Below, in pieces: positions 12,366 through 23,652 of a stretch of 64,000 nt of DNA. Under the pieces are notes generated by a model that was not told where the DNA came from, did no database searches, and saw only the letters and a program-made list of their open reading frames with translations. The position numbers and the translations under genes are program-made. The DNA is from Aurelia coerulea (Eukaryota > Cnidaria > Scyphozoa > Semaeostomeae > Ulmaridae), in NCBI GenBank assembly GCA_039566865.1, contig CM076943.1:43532663-43596662 (forward strand), read 5' to 3'. Within the stretch, counting starts at the first letter, position 1. Each line of letters opens with the position of its first letter.

Positions 12366-13210
12366 GCCGGGGAGGGGATACTTCACTATAAGTTCATACA
12401 GGGGTATGCGCCGCCAGGAATTCTGTGATGATCCAATCCCAGAATTTTGGTCAGATATTGATACCCTATCCCAGAATATAGGTCAGATATTGATACCCAA
12501 TCCCAAAATTTTGAAGAAGTAACAAAGAGCAATTCAACGTCAAAGGCCATTCAATTTGAAGGCGAAGGAAAAGATGCTCTCTCAGAAAAAAGTAGAAAAA
12601 ATTTTCTGCACAAGCAGAAAAAATTTGTTATGAATCAATTCCGGGGGGGGGGGGGGGGGTACTTCATTGTTAAAGTGATACTGGACGTGCCGCTCATATG
12701 GGTTGGTTTTTTCATCTGAAATTCCCTGTTTCTAAGGGTCATGTTTGTTTTAAACCACAATTCTGGTAGATGGGTAGTTCTTTAAGAATTTTCTTATAAA
12801 AAATGGGCCCCATAATGATAATCCACACCAAACACCTGAAATTTTCTTTTGTTTCAAATCGACGAATTAATAAACATGGGTCAAAAATTTCCTGATATTC
12901 ATGCAAATTGGCTTGGAATTTTTAGATATTTTGTCATACGAATGGGTCCTTTTTTTCTCAAAGTCCAGATTCAGGTCGAATCATGTTCACAATGAGGCAC
13001 CCCCCCCCCTCAGGGAATCAATGGGGACATTCGACATCCATTACCAGAATTTTTAGTACAACAGTTAACCCCAATCCAAGAAAATTCAAATGAAGGTGTA
13101 CCCTAATCATAGAAGTTTTTCAGTGAAAGTATATCCCAATTCCAAAATTAGCAGGCCAAAAACTACCCAAAACTGGCGCACATCCCCGTCAGACCGATAG
13201 TGAACATGAA
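12366..13210. mobile_element. Decayed G-run element hosting a younger copy
   Basis: The left edge (GGGGAGGGGATACTTCAC, then TATGCGCCGCC) and the right edge (GGCGCACATCCCCGTCAG) resemble the two ends of the G-run family also seen at 46593-46891 and 47777-48184. The interior is interrupted by the younger copy at 12640-13014. No target duplication of the outer copy could be defined. Confidence 0.4.
12640..13014. mobile_element. G-run MITE, hAT-like, perfect 8-bp TSD
   Basis: The element starts TCCGGGGGGGG and ends CCCCCCCTCAGG. Perfect direct repeats GAATCAAT flank it at 12632-12639 and 13015-13022. The left end shares GGTACTTCATT and GTGCCGCTCATATGGG with other family members. It is non-coding. 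Confidence 0.8.
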
Positions 13211-13339
13211 AAATGTATACAACATTGAAATACCTTCAGTATAAAAACCATACATATTAAAATCAGATAAAGCCTAAGTTTGGAACAAAAGTTTGACATA
13301 ATCGGCAGTGGCAGGTTTTTCCAGACAATGATTTGATTT

Positions 13340-15480
13340 TTGAAAGTCAGCAAGAGATGTACGTAGAATCTTCGATAAATTGGGGAACAGTAGCCCAGAC
13401 TTGTGGGCCTCTAAAACGAATCGTTTCTCAGCCATATGCAACAGTGCTAATTCTAGGAAGAGACAAATCGTTAGTATTTCTCAGATTGTATGGACTTTCA
13501 TTTTGACAAAAAATCTCTCTCATAAAGACTGGATTCATGCCACTTTTAGTCTTGTACACTTCGGTCATGAGAAGCTGTAAGTTTCTCTGGTGTACAGTTA
13601 TTGATCTATCCTTTTCCATTAAAACCTCAAAACTGGATTCATAGTCCTGATAATAACTCTTAGTGCTCTCTCTCGGATTTTATAAATTTTGTGACGAAGT
13701 TGACGCCAGTGGAACATCCATGCCAAGGGACAATATTGAAACTGGTTGTTTATAAAAGCTCTCATTGAATATCGTAATTTTTCTTGATTTATTAAGAGGG
13801 CAATACGTGAGAGAGCTGACAACTTATTGCTAGCCTTTTGACAGTGCCCGGCAACATGATGCTCAAATGTCAGCTTATTGTCTAAAGTAATACCTAGGAA
13901 CTTTTCCTGAGTGCTGTTCTGCACAGATGCATTACCAATCTTAATCGTAACAGGCTCGTCACGAGATATACCTAATGTTAAAGAATCGCATTTATCTTCA
14001 TTTAGCTTGACGTAGTTGTCAGAGAACCATTTTATCACTTTTAAAGAGACATTCTCCAGCCTGTCTACTACATTTTGTGGATCTTGGTCACATCCACAAG
14101 AGTGGTGTCATCAGCATAATAAGAGATCTCAATATCATCAACAGGAAGTAACATATCGTTTAAATGGATGTTAAAAAGTAGAGGTCCTAAAACTGATCCC
14201 TGTGGAGCATCCAAATTCAGTTTCTGTTTAGAACTAAACGAACCATTTACTATAACTCATTGCTGCCTTTCACTTAAATAGCGATACAAAAAAGTCATGC
14301 ATCATGGTTGAAACCATAGGCATGCAGTATAGCAATAAGTAGATCGTGCTTGACACAATCGAGTGCCTTTGAAAGATCCATATAAAGACAGCTTCAGCCT
14401 TTCCTCCTGTGTCTGAGAATGTTTCACATCTTTCCAGAAACAGGTTAAGGCATGTTGTGCATTGTAGCCTTGTCGGAATCCACATGGCAAATTTGATAAG
14501 TAAGCCGTCATATTTTCAATCATTTGCAGACACGAGTCTTTCATATATTTTAAAGACAGTGGGCAGACGCTAATTGGTCTATAATTAGTCTCATGGGCGT
14601 AGGGGGAGATAAAGTTCGGGGGGCTGCCCGATAAAGAATCCATTGTTTAAGAAAATTTTGCCCGACTTAAGGCGGATTTCTGCCCGATTATGGCTGATTT
14701 TTGCAAAGTTCTCCGACGTTGGGGGTGGCTCCCCCCCCCCCCCAGCCCTCTGTCTCCTACGCCTATGATTAGTCTTAGAGGTAGAAACGTCTTTCTTAAA
14801 AAGGGACGAAACGTCTGCGGTTTTTAGATCACCAGGAAAATGACAATTGCTCACACACTCGATGAAGACTGTTTGCAAGGGTTCAGCGCAAATGTCTAAA
14901 TTAGTCTTGGGTAGCTTTGGAGGAATATTGCCAAAAGTTGTAGCCTTATTTGAATTCAGATTTTTTATTTCTGTTTCAAGTTTTGGAAATAGTGACATGC
15001 CCAAAGGAGAAGCCAACTACAACTGGGAAACGTGCTACAATAGCTTTTATGCTGGGATGGTTTGCATACTTTTTAATTGCTATATCAACTGGATCAGTGA
15101 TACCTTCGCTGAACGAACATTTTCTAAATTCTCTGCTATATCAAGGGTTTCCGTTACAGTTACAAAATAATTGTTAAATATTTCTGCAACCTGATGCTCG
15201 TCAGAAATAACCTCATTTTTTAACTCATGTTATTTCCTTTAATTTGATGTTTGAATAATTTTTTGGAATTGTTTACTTTCCTCATATTTGGGTGTAATTT
15301 TAAACTGTCGGCTGGATTTGGGTCTTTTCGAGAAAATCAGTATCTATTCCATCTGGAGTGTTGTAAATTCTACAAAATCAAATTTTAGAATGCTTTTTAT
15401 TTTGCTGGGGCAATTGGAAAGCAGTTTATTACTTTCACTGAATTGTATCCCAGACGTTGAATTGTATCCGCAGACGTTGA
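13340..15480 (-). pseudogene. LINE (CR1/L2-like) reverse transcriptase relic
   Basis: Read on the minus strand, this is a decayed non-LTR retrotransposon. From high to low coordinates it shows four parts. First is the linker between endonuclease and RT (EVISDEHQVAEIFNNYF near 15200). Next is the RT start (NYRPISVCPLSLKYM near 14580, then LPCGFRQGYNAQHAL). Then comes the RT C-terminus in the frame at 13619-14038 (DNYVKLNEDKCDSL, then FLGITLDNKL). Last is the tail domain at about 13360-13619 (VTVHQRNLQLLMTE, with an internal stop before IRFRGPQVW). Frames shift several times, and the catalytic YADD segment falls in a disrupted stretch around 14100-14250. A hAT-like MITE splits it at 14592-14767. 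The family match rests on motif recognition; the clade name is inferred. Confidence 0.85.
14592..14767. mobile_element. 176-bp hAT-like MITE inserted in the LINE
   Basis: Termini CATGGGCGTAGG and CCTACGCCTATG are inverted repeats. The flanks carry a perfect 8-bp duplication ATTAGTCT at 14584-14591 and 14768-14775. The target lies in the conserved NYRPIS region of the LINE, so the insertion postdates the LINE. A diverged relative is at 63171-63353. Confidence 0.88.
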
Positions 15481-15499
15481 AAACAAATCTTCCATTCTT

Positions 15500-16787
15500 A
15501 TGAATTCTTACAAACGTTGCCGAATAAAGTGAATAATCTTGGCAAAAAGCTCAAGCAATATCACTTTACTAATAAAATTGATCTTTACAAGAGGAATTTG
15601 AAAGAGACGTGGAAAACGACCAACCTCTTGTTGAATAAGAGGTCAAAGACAACGAGTGGTAGCTGCCCTGACATTGAAGATCACATTGTAACTGACAACA
15701 ACGAAATCGCACAATCGATGGAATGATTTCTTTTATAGCATAGATAAAAAGCTTAGTGACGACATACCGCAGCAGTCCAACCCCTTACTTTCGAATGAAT
15801 ATAATATCAATGAAGAGGGTAGGAGTTTCCAGTCTGTTTCTGTGTAGAAAAGGCTTCCAAGAAAATGAAGACTTCGTTTTGCTTTGGATCAGATGGTATT
15901 GCAAGCCATTTAATCAAAATTGCATTTCCAACAATCTCACATTCTCTGTGTAGGATTTATAATCTGTCAATTGAGTTAGGAACATTTACCGATAGCTGGA
16001 AGATAGCAAGCATTGTTCCCATCTTTAAAAGTGGATCAACTGAGTATCGATCCAATTACAGACCGATTTCTGTTCTACCTGTAGTTTCAAGGTTATTCGA
16101 GAAGCTCATTTATGATCAACTGTACGAGTATCTTGATTGTAAGAGGCACTTATTTGTAGATCAGTATGGTTTCCGGAATTGGCATTCGGTTGTCTCTTGT
16201 TTACTGAACTGTACCAATGTTTGGTACGTAAATATAGACCATTTCGCAATTTGGAGAAAGAGACTGAGGAGAGCGCGGCCCATCCTGACATCCTTGGCAA
16301 CAGGGAAATCTAGGGAATCCCCTCTTTTGCAGTGTAAAGTGTACGGTTGGCGGCTCGCTCGCATCTCTCTCCAACTCGAGTTATTTACGATTTATTTGCA
16401 ACTTCCAAGAGTTATGCGATGCTTGTTTAGTATGGTAAGTGTTGTCTTTGGATTATGTAGCGGGTTTGCAATCTTTTCGCTCATTTGTGAATGTATTTTG
16501 AGCCATTTTATTTCAGTTGTTTCCCTCGACTTTGAAACGGCTCAGTTTAGGCCCAGCTGCAGAAGAGGGGATTTCCTAGATTTCCTACTTGTTGCTAAGG
16601 CTGTCAGAATCGGCCGCGCTATCCTCAGTCCCTTTTCCAAATTGCGAAATGGTCTATTGACAGAAATACCGCCATGATTTTCATTGATCTAATGAAAGCC
16701 TTTGATACAGTCGACCATCAAATTCTTCTGAATGAGATGCGTAATTACGGAATCGACGGTCTTGAATAAAGTTCTTAAAGTCATAAA
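15500..16787 (+). pseudogene. LINE (CR1/L2-like) RT relic, plus strand
   Basis: A second LINE, facing the previous one. Recognisable parts are the endonuclease-RT linker at 15517-15726 (KLKQYHFTNKIDLYKRNLKE), then the RT N-terminus in the frame from 15865 (SDGIASHLIKIAFP, NYRPISVLPVVSRLFEKLIY). The frame is then split by a 418-bp foldback at 16237-16654. RT resumes with IFIDLMKAFDTVDHQIL at about 16678-16730 and ends abruptly, with no YADD box or C-terminal domain. It is therefore 3'-truncated and non-functional. It resembles the LINE at 24430-26611 more closely than the minus-strand one. Confidence 0.85.
16237..16654. mobile_element. 418-bp foldback inserted in the LINE
   Basis: An 18-bp perfect terminal inverted repeat is visible (GACCATTTCGCAATTTGG and its complement). 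Longer imperfect arms share TCTAGGGAATCCCCTCTT-like and GCGCGGCC-like blocks. The element interrupts the RT between the WYVNID and IFIDL segments. Flanks TATA and TATT are only weakly similar, so the target duplication is unclear. Confidence 0.75.
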
Positions 16788-16842
16788 ATTAATCAGATCA
16801 GAAAATTCGTAGATTTATTATGTTTCATAATGAAAAGCTTAC

Positions 16843-17022
16843 CTGTGTGGAGATATAATGCTTGACTCTCTGCCAGTCCTACACATTTGTCACCTTTCTT
16901 ATTGCGTAATACTCCACGAGAACTTTTGTGCAGCATAATAGGAGGATCTTTTTTAGACAAAAACAGCTTGTTATTTTCACTCTTCAGTGACACGTAATGG
17001 TCTCCATGTTTAATCATGATAC
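16843..17022 (-). CDS. Internal exon of an unrecognised host gene
   Basis: On the minus strand a 180-nt open block is bordered by a good acceptor (CTCTCTTTGTAG at 17023-17034) and a strong donor (CACACAG then GTAAGC at 16842). It encodes about 60 residues including IMIKHGDHYVSLKSENNKLF, then a lysine-rich part and GDKCVGLAESQALYLHT. Its incoming phase (needs one base from upstream) and outgoing phase (one base left over) fit the exon at 17457-17508, whose last codon is split after one base. The joined product would begin near a hydrophobic segment, suggesting a secreted or membrane protein. I do not recognise the family. The next downstream exon was not found; the LINEs lie in that direction. 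Confidence 0.6.
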
Positions 17023-17456
17023 CTACAAAGAGAGTTTATTTGTAGTGCTCTATCATTATGTTTCAATGCCGCCCATTTGGTAGCAGTAATTTAGTGACTA
17101 TTCTTGCAGAAAGATGCGAGCAGAAGCGGAGCAAATGCATGTCAAGAGAACATTTCTCGTATTGGAAATATTTTTCAATTTGTACTTCGGACGGTTAGTG
17201 ATTATGCTACAATGCTTTTCGTCACCATCTTTGTTCAAAAACCCGTTTCTATGTAACCACAGACAATAATGAACCGATATTCTCTCAGTAGGTGTGTTTC
17301 ATGTTGCATTTATTGCCATAATAGATTTCTTCAAAGTTGTCAATTCAGAAATTTTCAGAATGCTCAATCTATTGAGAGATAGTTTGGGAGTTACGTTTTA
17401 TTTTATGCACCTGTGAATTTGTATCTGCAGGAATTTACAAAGGCAATTCTACTTAC

Positions 17457-17508
17457 GAGTTGATGGTTCATCCGCGAAGCTGAGCTTGAACCCCAAGCAG
17501 AGAAAAAC
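17457..17508 (-). CDS. Small upstream exon of the same minus-strand gene
   Basis: A 52-nt block on the minus strand lies between a pyrimidine-rich acceptor (ATGTTTTTACTGTAG ending at 17509) and a consensus donor (GTAAGT at 17456). It reads VFLCLGFKLSFADEPST plus one base, which looks like the end of a signal peptide followed by a mature N-terminus. Phase 1 at its 3' border matches the incoming phase of the exon at 16843-17022. The start codon would be in an earlier exon that was not identified. Confidence 0.5.
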
Positions 17509-18714
17509 CTACAGTAAAAACATACGGTTTAATTGAAGAGAAACACTTTAAACTCATTACGCCGCTTCTGATGATCTTCAGGCATGCGTCAAGGATATAT
17601 CAAATTACTCTCTGGTCTCTTTAGAATCTTCTTGTTGAGGTTTTGGGAGCTCTGGGCAGTGGCGAAGCTAGCGGTCATGTTGGTCATGCTCTGCATGACC
17701 ATCAGTTTTCAGAGATATGAATATTTTTTTACAAGAAAACAATATTTCTTTGAAAAACTTTCTTGAAAATCACAACATATGTCACAATAAAACACACCCT
17801 TTCCATCCTGACCTGTCGATACCTTGGTCCCCTGTGTTAACTCGTGCTCGATTCGGAGCGCCAGACCTATCATAAGGTTTCTATACTAATGTTGTAGCTA
17901 CACTGTGCAGTTATGGTCAAATTTCACTGTTTTCCGTACTGGTTCCCTATGTTATAACTTGCTGATCTGAGATCGCAGGACATAGGTCAAGGTCATTATG
18001 ATCATAAGCCTTGCAATTCTTTGATTGGCTGGAGCTGATCTAACGCATGCCCAATGCAACAGTTTTCAACTCAATATCCTGCTGAAGTTCAAAAGCAGGA
18101 TATGAATTGAAACAATAGAAATGATGACGAGATAAACTTTGTCTTGTGAGGCTGACGGGCCTATGCTCAGTTCAAGATAAACTGTACCTACAGACACGTC
18201 CATTCTGATAATTATTATGTGAATTTGATTATTGTGGAGTGCAAAGTTTCACTGGAAGTCCTTTCTTGAGGGAGACATTGTGCAGCTTAGTTATCGAAAA
18301 GATCTTGTGCAGCTTAAGGCGAGCAGAAGCCAGAAAGTGAGGGTATGTGATTATCAGCCCAGGCCTACAGTTAGACATTATTGCTAACTAGGCGTATTCT
18401 TTAGGGACTGTATAATTTTCCTCCGATTGATTCCCCTATGTAAGATGTATAAAATGATACCAAGTTTAGGCCAACCTTTGGCATTAACTAATAACTATAT
18501 TTTCGAGGCTTTGATACAAATTTAAACTTGCCTTGGCAAGAAAGATATCCCAACCCCTCAATCACGGGAGACTTAAATAAATTTTACCATTTTATAGCCA
18601 GGCGTCTTTTCGATATCATAGACATGATTCCTAAAACTTTAATCTTTTCTGCTTCATTTGACATAAAAAAACAATCTTCTCCTGTCATGTAGCAGCCTCC
18701 AAGACTGGCAATTT
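17509..18714. other. Non-coding stretch with a hAT-like end
   Basis: No gene is visible. CAGTGGCGAAGCTAG at 17657-17671, followed by GGTCATGCTCTGCATGACC, looks like a hAT-type terminus. Its inverted counterpart lies at about 21431-21470. Confidence 0.4.
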
Positions 18715-18723
18715 GTGAAACAT

Positions 18724-19323
18724 AACAAGGGCAGATTTTGTAAGACAATGGCAACAGTTGCGTTTGATCGACACCTCAATTCAAAGCGATTAGCGGATGC
18801 AGACAAAGGAAATTCTCTCAACCAGTAATTCAAAACAAACAAAGCCGCAAAAGTTTCCCCGAAACTAGTAGGGCAAACTCTCGCCTTGTGCAAGCGAAAG
18901 ATGGTTTTTAAGAGAAGTTATGTGCTTATAGCGAAAGAAGAAGGGTAAATCTAAAGTTCTGTCGCTTAGATTATGTTTATTTGATTCAGGAGCCGAGCAG
19001 AAGGCATTGTAATTCTCGCGTCTTTAGGGCTTAAAATGAAACGATTACAAAACAGCTCCTAAATCAAATAAACATAATCTAAGCGATAGAGCTTTAGATT
19101 TACCCTTCTTCTTTCGCTATAAGCACATAATTTCTCTTAAAACCATCTTTCGGTTGCACAAGGCGAAAGTTTGCCCTATTAGTTTCGGGGAAATTTTTGC
19201 GCCTTTGTTTGTTTTGAATTACTGGTTGAGAGAATTTTCTTTGTCTGCATCCGCTAATCGCTTTGAATTGAGGTGTCGATCAAACGCAACTGTTGCTATC
19301 GTATTACAAAATCTGCCCTTGTT
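18724..19323. mobile_element. 600-bp foldback element with 9-bp TSD
   Basis: Two arms of nearly 300 bp are inverted copies of each other. The termini are AACAAGGGCAGATTTTGTA and its complement; the arms also share CTCAATTCAAAGCGATTAGC and a block including TAAATCTAAAG, and meet around 18990-19050. The element is flanked by a perfect 9-bp duplication GTGAAACAT at 18715-18723 and 19324-19332. A 9-bp duplication with very long inverted arms fits foldback or Mutator-like elements; the superfamily is inferred. No transposase is present. Segments of the same sequence occur inside satellite units 2 and 3. Confidence 0.9.
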
Positions 19324-19332
19324 GTGAAACAT

Positions 19333-22300
19333 ACTGTCTTGTTTTCGATTGCTTTTCCTTCTCACAGCTAAATTCATGTTTTGCTATCAAAACAGTTTAT
19401 TTTGCTTTGTGTTCCAATTTTCATTTTCTTCCTTGCTTGCGTGACTGATAAACAAAGTTCTGGCGGTAAAATGAATGGTTTTCAGTCCCTGAAATGGTCA
19501 CATAACGGCTGAAATGTTTTGGGGTCGAAGGGCTAACGGTGAAATTCGACGCCATTTTATTTCGACTGTCCATATACTTTCAATACTTTCATGACGGGAG
19601 TGTAGAACCAAAATCCAACAGCTTATTCGGAAAAGGAAATACAGTGTCCCAGGGTGTTCAAAGAAGTCTCGTGGTAAAAGAACAAAGTTAGAAAGGTAGG
19701 CTGGGAGCAAAGGCATGAAACTTTCTTTGTAGGCCATGTTTGCTATTTTGACCTGGTGAGTGTGTCATAAAAACTGAGTCATGACAACAATGCTGTGTTA
19801 CACTTATTTTTTAAAAAGAAACTGCCCATAGGAAACTCAACTCTACATCGCCAAAAATTAAGAAATTAGGGTACTGGGAAAAGATTGACAAAGAAACTAT
19901 TTATTTTGATAAAGGAAGTCCCTAACATATTTTACTGTCTTTTCACTCGTTTCCTGTATCATATTACTCGAAAAGTACTTGAGCAATGTCTAAACGTTGT
20001 AAATGCTAAAGAAAAGCATCGTTTTGAAATATTGATAAGGGCATAGGTAGTGAAAATGAAGATTGTAATAGAACCTGTAAGAAACTCGTAAGAAACTCTG
20101 TGTACTGAAAATCTGTTAATTTCAAGAAACCTTCAGCACTGAGCAAAATTCTTAGTTTCTTATCAAAAATACGTGCAAATGTTCTCTTTGCCAAATTCAT
20201 AGACAAGCCTAGTATTTTATAGACTTCCCTTTGAAGAGAATTGTCCTGTTCATGCAGTATTATCATAATTTGTTGTTGACAAAAGGAATTTTGCAAGAGA
20301 ATTTTTTCTCTCTATTATTATCTGCAGGGGATACTTTGCTATGGTTAAGAAAGGGGTGCTCAGCTTACTCCTCGTGTCTAAAATTTTGGTAAAATAATTT
20401 TTTTGGGTTGGTCATTTATGCAAGAATCTCTATGGGTTCCCTGAACTTTTGGATTATTTTCTGGGTCTTAAACTGAGAAAAACTGGAAAGAATATAAAAA
20501 GAAATTTACTTACAAGATCAAAGTCAAGCAACATTAATTATCAAAATACGTGAATGTTTAAATACATTACATGAAACCTATCAGTTCAGGGCACTTTTCC
20601 ACATATTTGTGATGCCAAAGACTAAATAGTTTTGGCTATGTCGGCTAAGAAAAGTGATATTTTGGGTCCATTTTGATGCCAGAAATTGTTTTGGTTGATA
20701 TTTTTGTACCCCAGCCAAAGCACCCCTACCCTATTTATATCAGAATAGCCCTCCATCAGGTTATTATCAGCATATGTGTTGCTAACTAAAAGAGCTTCCA
20801 AGAGAAATTTGCTTTTTATGGATTATTGTCATACTATAATTTGTTGCTGGTTGAGGAACTTTCCAAGAGTACTTTGCTTTGCTGTGTTATCATAATTTGT
20901 TGCAGATCAGAGCCTTCTCCCACAACAAGAGCCAATCTTCTTGCAAGATGAATTTTTAGTTTTATTCCCCCTAATTTTACTGTTGCCAATTAGCTGATGG
21001 GGTCCCTTCTGCTTAAAAAGATATTCCTGTGATCTGGGACTTGAGTTTCAGTCAATGATCTTTTCATTGAGGATTAAACATGTTTAGCAACTGCTCAACA
21101 GAAATGATTGCATGACATCTGAAACCCTGACACAATGCCTGCAAAATTGTGATAAACAAATGTTTTACTTGTGAGATGCTTGATTTGAATCAAGAAAATT
21201 TTTCAGAACAATTCTTGGCCTGAAATTTTTGAAAATAAGGATTTGTCATTAATGTACAGGTGTATTTTATATCTCTACGGAAATGGACATTATTAAAGAT
21301 TTTTTACAAAAATGGGCGTTCCCAGGCAGAAAAATTGGCGTTGACCAAAAAGTTTTCCAGGGGCTTCGCCACTGGACCCCCGCGCCCTTTGCGCCTACGG
21401 CGCAAGGAGCTTTTCATGTGCCCCTTCGTTGCAGAGCATGACAAACCATCTTCGCCTAGCTTCGCCATTGGTGAATAACTAAGTTTGGATTTTTCTTAAC
21501 TTTTCGAAAAATAATCACCATAATCATCATCATCATTACGCAATTTACAGTAGGCAGAAATGAAAAATTGCTAATTTACAGCCAATCAAGGGCTACATTA
21601 TTACATATTTGCAAAATGGGCAATAGAATAACAGGAAAAAATGCAAGCTATCCTGTCAGAAACCCAACTTTCAGGATGTATGTTTTGCAGAGTCTACGGT
21701 TGCATTTATTACGATTCCGACGTCTAATTTGTTTGTTTTTAATGGGAAGGGTGTTTGCGTGTTTTATTTCTTGCGGTAAAAACTGCCAAAGTTTATATCC
21801 AAGATAAGTTATGGACTCAACTCCAAAGAACGTAGTTCGTACCTTTGGGAGTTAGGTGTCATTGCTATGCCTCCGATTTTAGCTAATTTTTCGCTGCACG
21901 AAAATACCCTTCATGAATGGTGGATTTAAACTGCATTTCGTTTGATAAATCTCAGTCATTAGCAACTGTATGTTTCTTATATGGATTGCCACCGATAGAG
22001 TCTGCTCAAGAGAAAACCAAAATCATTCCTGCAATCTTTATGTGCTATGCTATGCTATGCGTAATGCCCTTACAGTGACAGTAATTACGCAGTAAGGAAT
22101 TTGGGTCGTTGGAGTAAATATCAAGCAAAATCAATACTGGAGCTTCACATCTTTGTTGTAGTTAAAGGCAATCTATCATGCATTTGATTCGGTGATAATG
22201 ACAATACAAAGAATAGGAGAATTGAATGGCTGCTGATCCCGATGACTTTCTACGACCGTAGAAAGTGATAACGATCAGCTCTCCTTTGTTTCAAATACAC

Positions 22301-23074
22301 AGATTCACAAAGAAATCCGTGGTGTGGAGCTCTGACTCTGTTGCAGCCAATCAGATACGTGATAGACTGCCTTTAACAATCATAAATTGTGCAGATTTCA
22401 AACTAGAACGACATTCCTTTTGTACGCACATAGGTAACATAATTATCCTGTGAAAATCATGGCAATTAACAATTTCCTTTGTGCGATTTAGGATCAAGCA
22501 AACCTTTCATAATTTTTTTTCTGTTTCAAATAGTATCTTCCTATCGCCTTTTCATGATGAATTATGCATCAGCTTCATTGAAGGTGTTGAGGCACAGTGT
22601 TGTAATCCTCTGACTTCGCGGCCATAGCAGGGCCCCACCACTTGAGCGTCATGAGAAGGGGTCGCAGACTCGATTTGTTCTTCTCTACTTCTGCGATCCT
22701 AGCGCTTGAAGCTAAAAACGCACCTTCACCTTCACCTTCACCATTGCTAAAAATGTATTCAAAGTATTCGTACATTGATGAAGAATTTTCTTCCACAAAC
22801 TTTCACAAATAGAATGTGTCGTATTCCACTGTCTGGAACGCATAACTTTTGTAAAATATTTGTGGAAGCTCGTTCAAATTGCTTGGTTCTGCAATGGTCT
22901 TAAGAGTGATTTCTGAAGTTATGGGTGTCAAAGAATTAGATCATTGACATGCTCTTTGCTTTATTTTTTGCTCCAAATCGCTTGAACAGACTTTGCTTAT
23001 CACCACGAGGTACATTTTGTAAAAATGAAAAAGATTAATTCTTAGCCCTATAGTGATTGGGCTATCTGACGCAT
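19333..23074. other. Long non-coding stretch
   Basis: No supportable gene in 3.7 kb. About 21300-21470 is a decayed inverted-repeat element end (GGGGCTTCGCCACTGG, GCGCCTACGGCGC, and a terminus CTAGCTTCGCCATTG). The short minus-strand frame near 19498-19737 has a Kozak-like start but no splice or family support. A (CCTTCA)n microtract lies near 22725-22742. Confidence 0.5.
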
Positions 23075-23652
23075 CCTATTTTGGTTTGGGGGGGGGGGGG
23101 CAAAAAAGCCCCCTACCTAAATCTTGACTGGTAATAGATAGAGCAACCAGATTTGGTGTATTGGTAGCCCAAGGCATGTACTTTATGAGGATGTAGAAAT
23201 TAACCTAAAATTAGCCGCCATTATCGCTTGCGTCAGACTTTTTCTTTGTGTGGTCAAGAAACGTGGCAAAATCGGTCCAAATCAGGAAAAATGCGATAAA
23301 ATTTAATACGGAGCACAATTTCCATCCAAACATGAAAATTATGATAGATTACATCAAATAGCACTAGCCTGCAAAATATCTTTGCAAAATATCTTTGCAA
23401 AATATCTTTGCAATTTGTTCGGCAAAAATTGATATTCGAGAATTGGTGATTTTGACAGAGTCAGTCCCGGAAAATTGTCTCCCTCCCCCTCATTTGTCAA
23501 AATATTGTTATAAAACTTTTTGGGGTCGTTGCACAATGAGAAGCAGCAAAAATTCAGAAAGTTTCCGTGCCATAATTGTTCTCCTAGCAGAGTTACAACA
23601 AAAAGTGTACTAGTTAAAAGGGGGGGCAAATTTGCCCCCCAACCAAAATAGG
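23075..23652. mobile_element. Inverted-repeat element with G-run shoulders
   Basis: The left terminus CCTATTTTGGTTTGGGGGG and the right terminus CCCCCCAACCAAAATAGG form terminal inverted repeats. No target duplication was seen. The interior includes a triplicated AAATATCTTTGCA block at about 23376-23412 and no coding sequence. Confidence 0.7.

Noticed and set aside
19498..19737. 79-codon minus-strand frame with a Kozak-like start
   Set aside because: No splice junctions, motif or homology recognised.
17657..21470. A single 3.8-kb hAT element between CAGTGGCGAAGCTAG ends
   Set aside because: The two ends are inverted over about 40 bp, but the flanks GAGCTCTGG and GTGAATAA do not match. No transposase lies between, and an unrelated foldback does. 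More likely two separate fragments.
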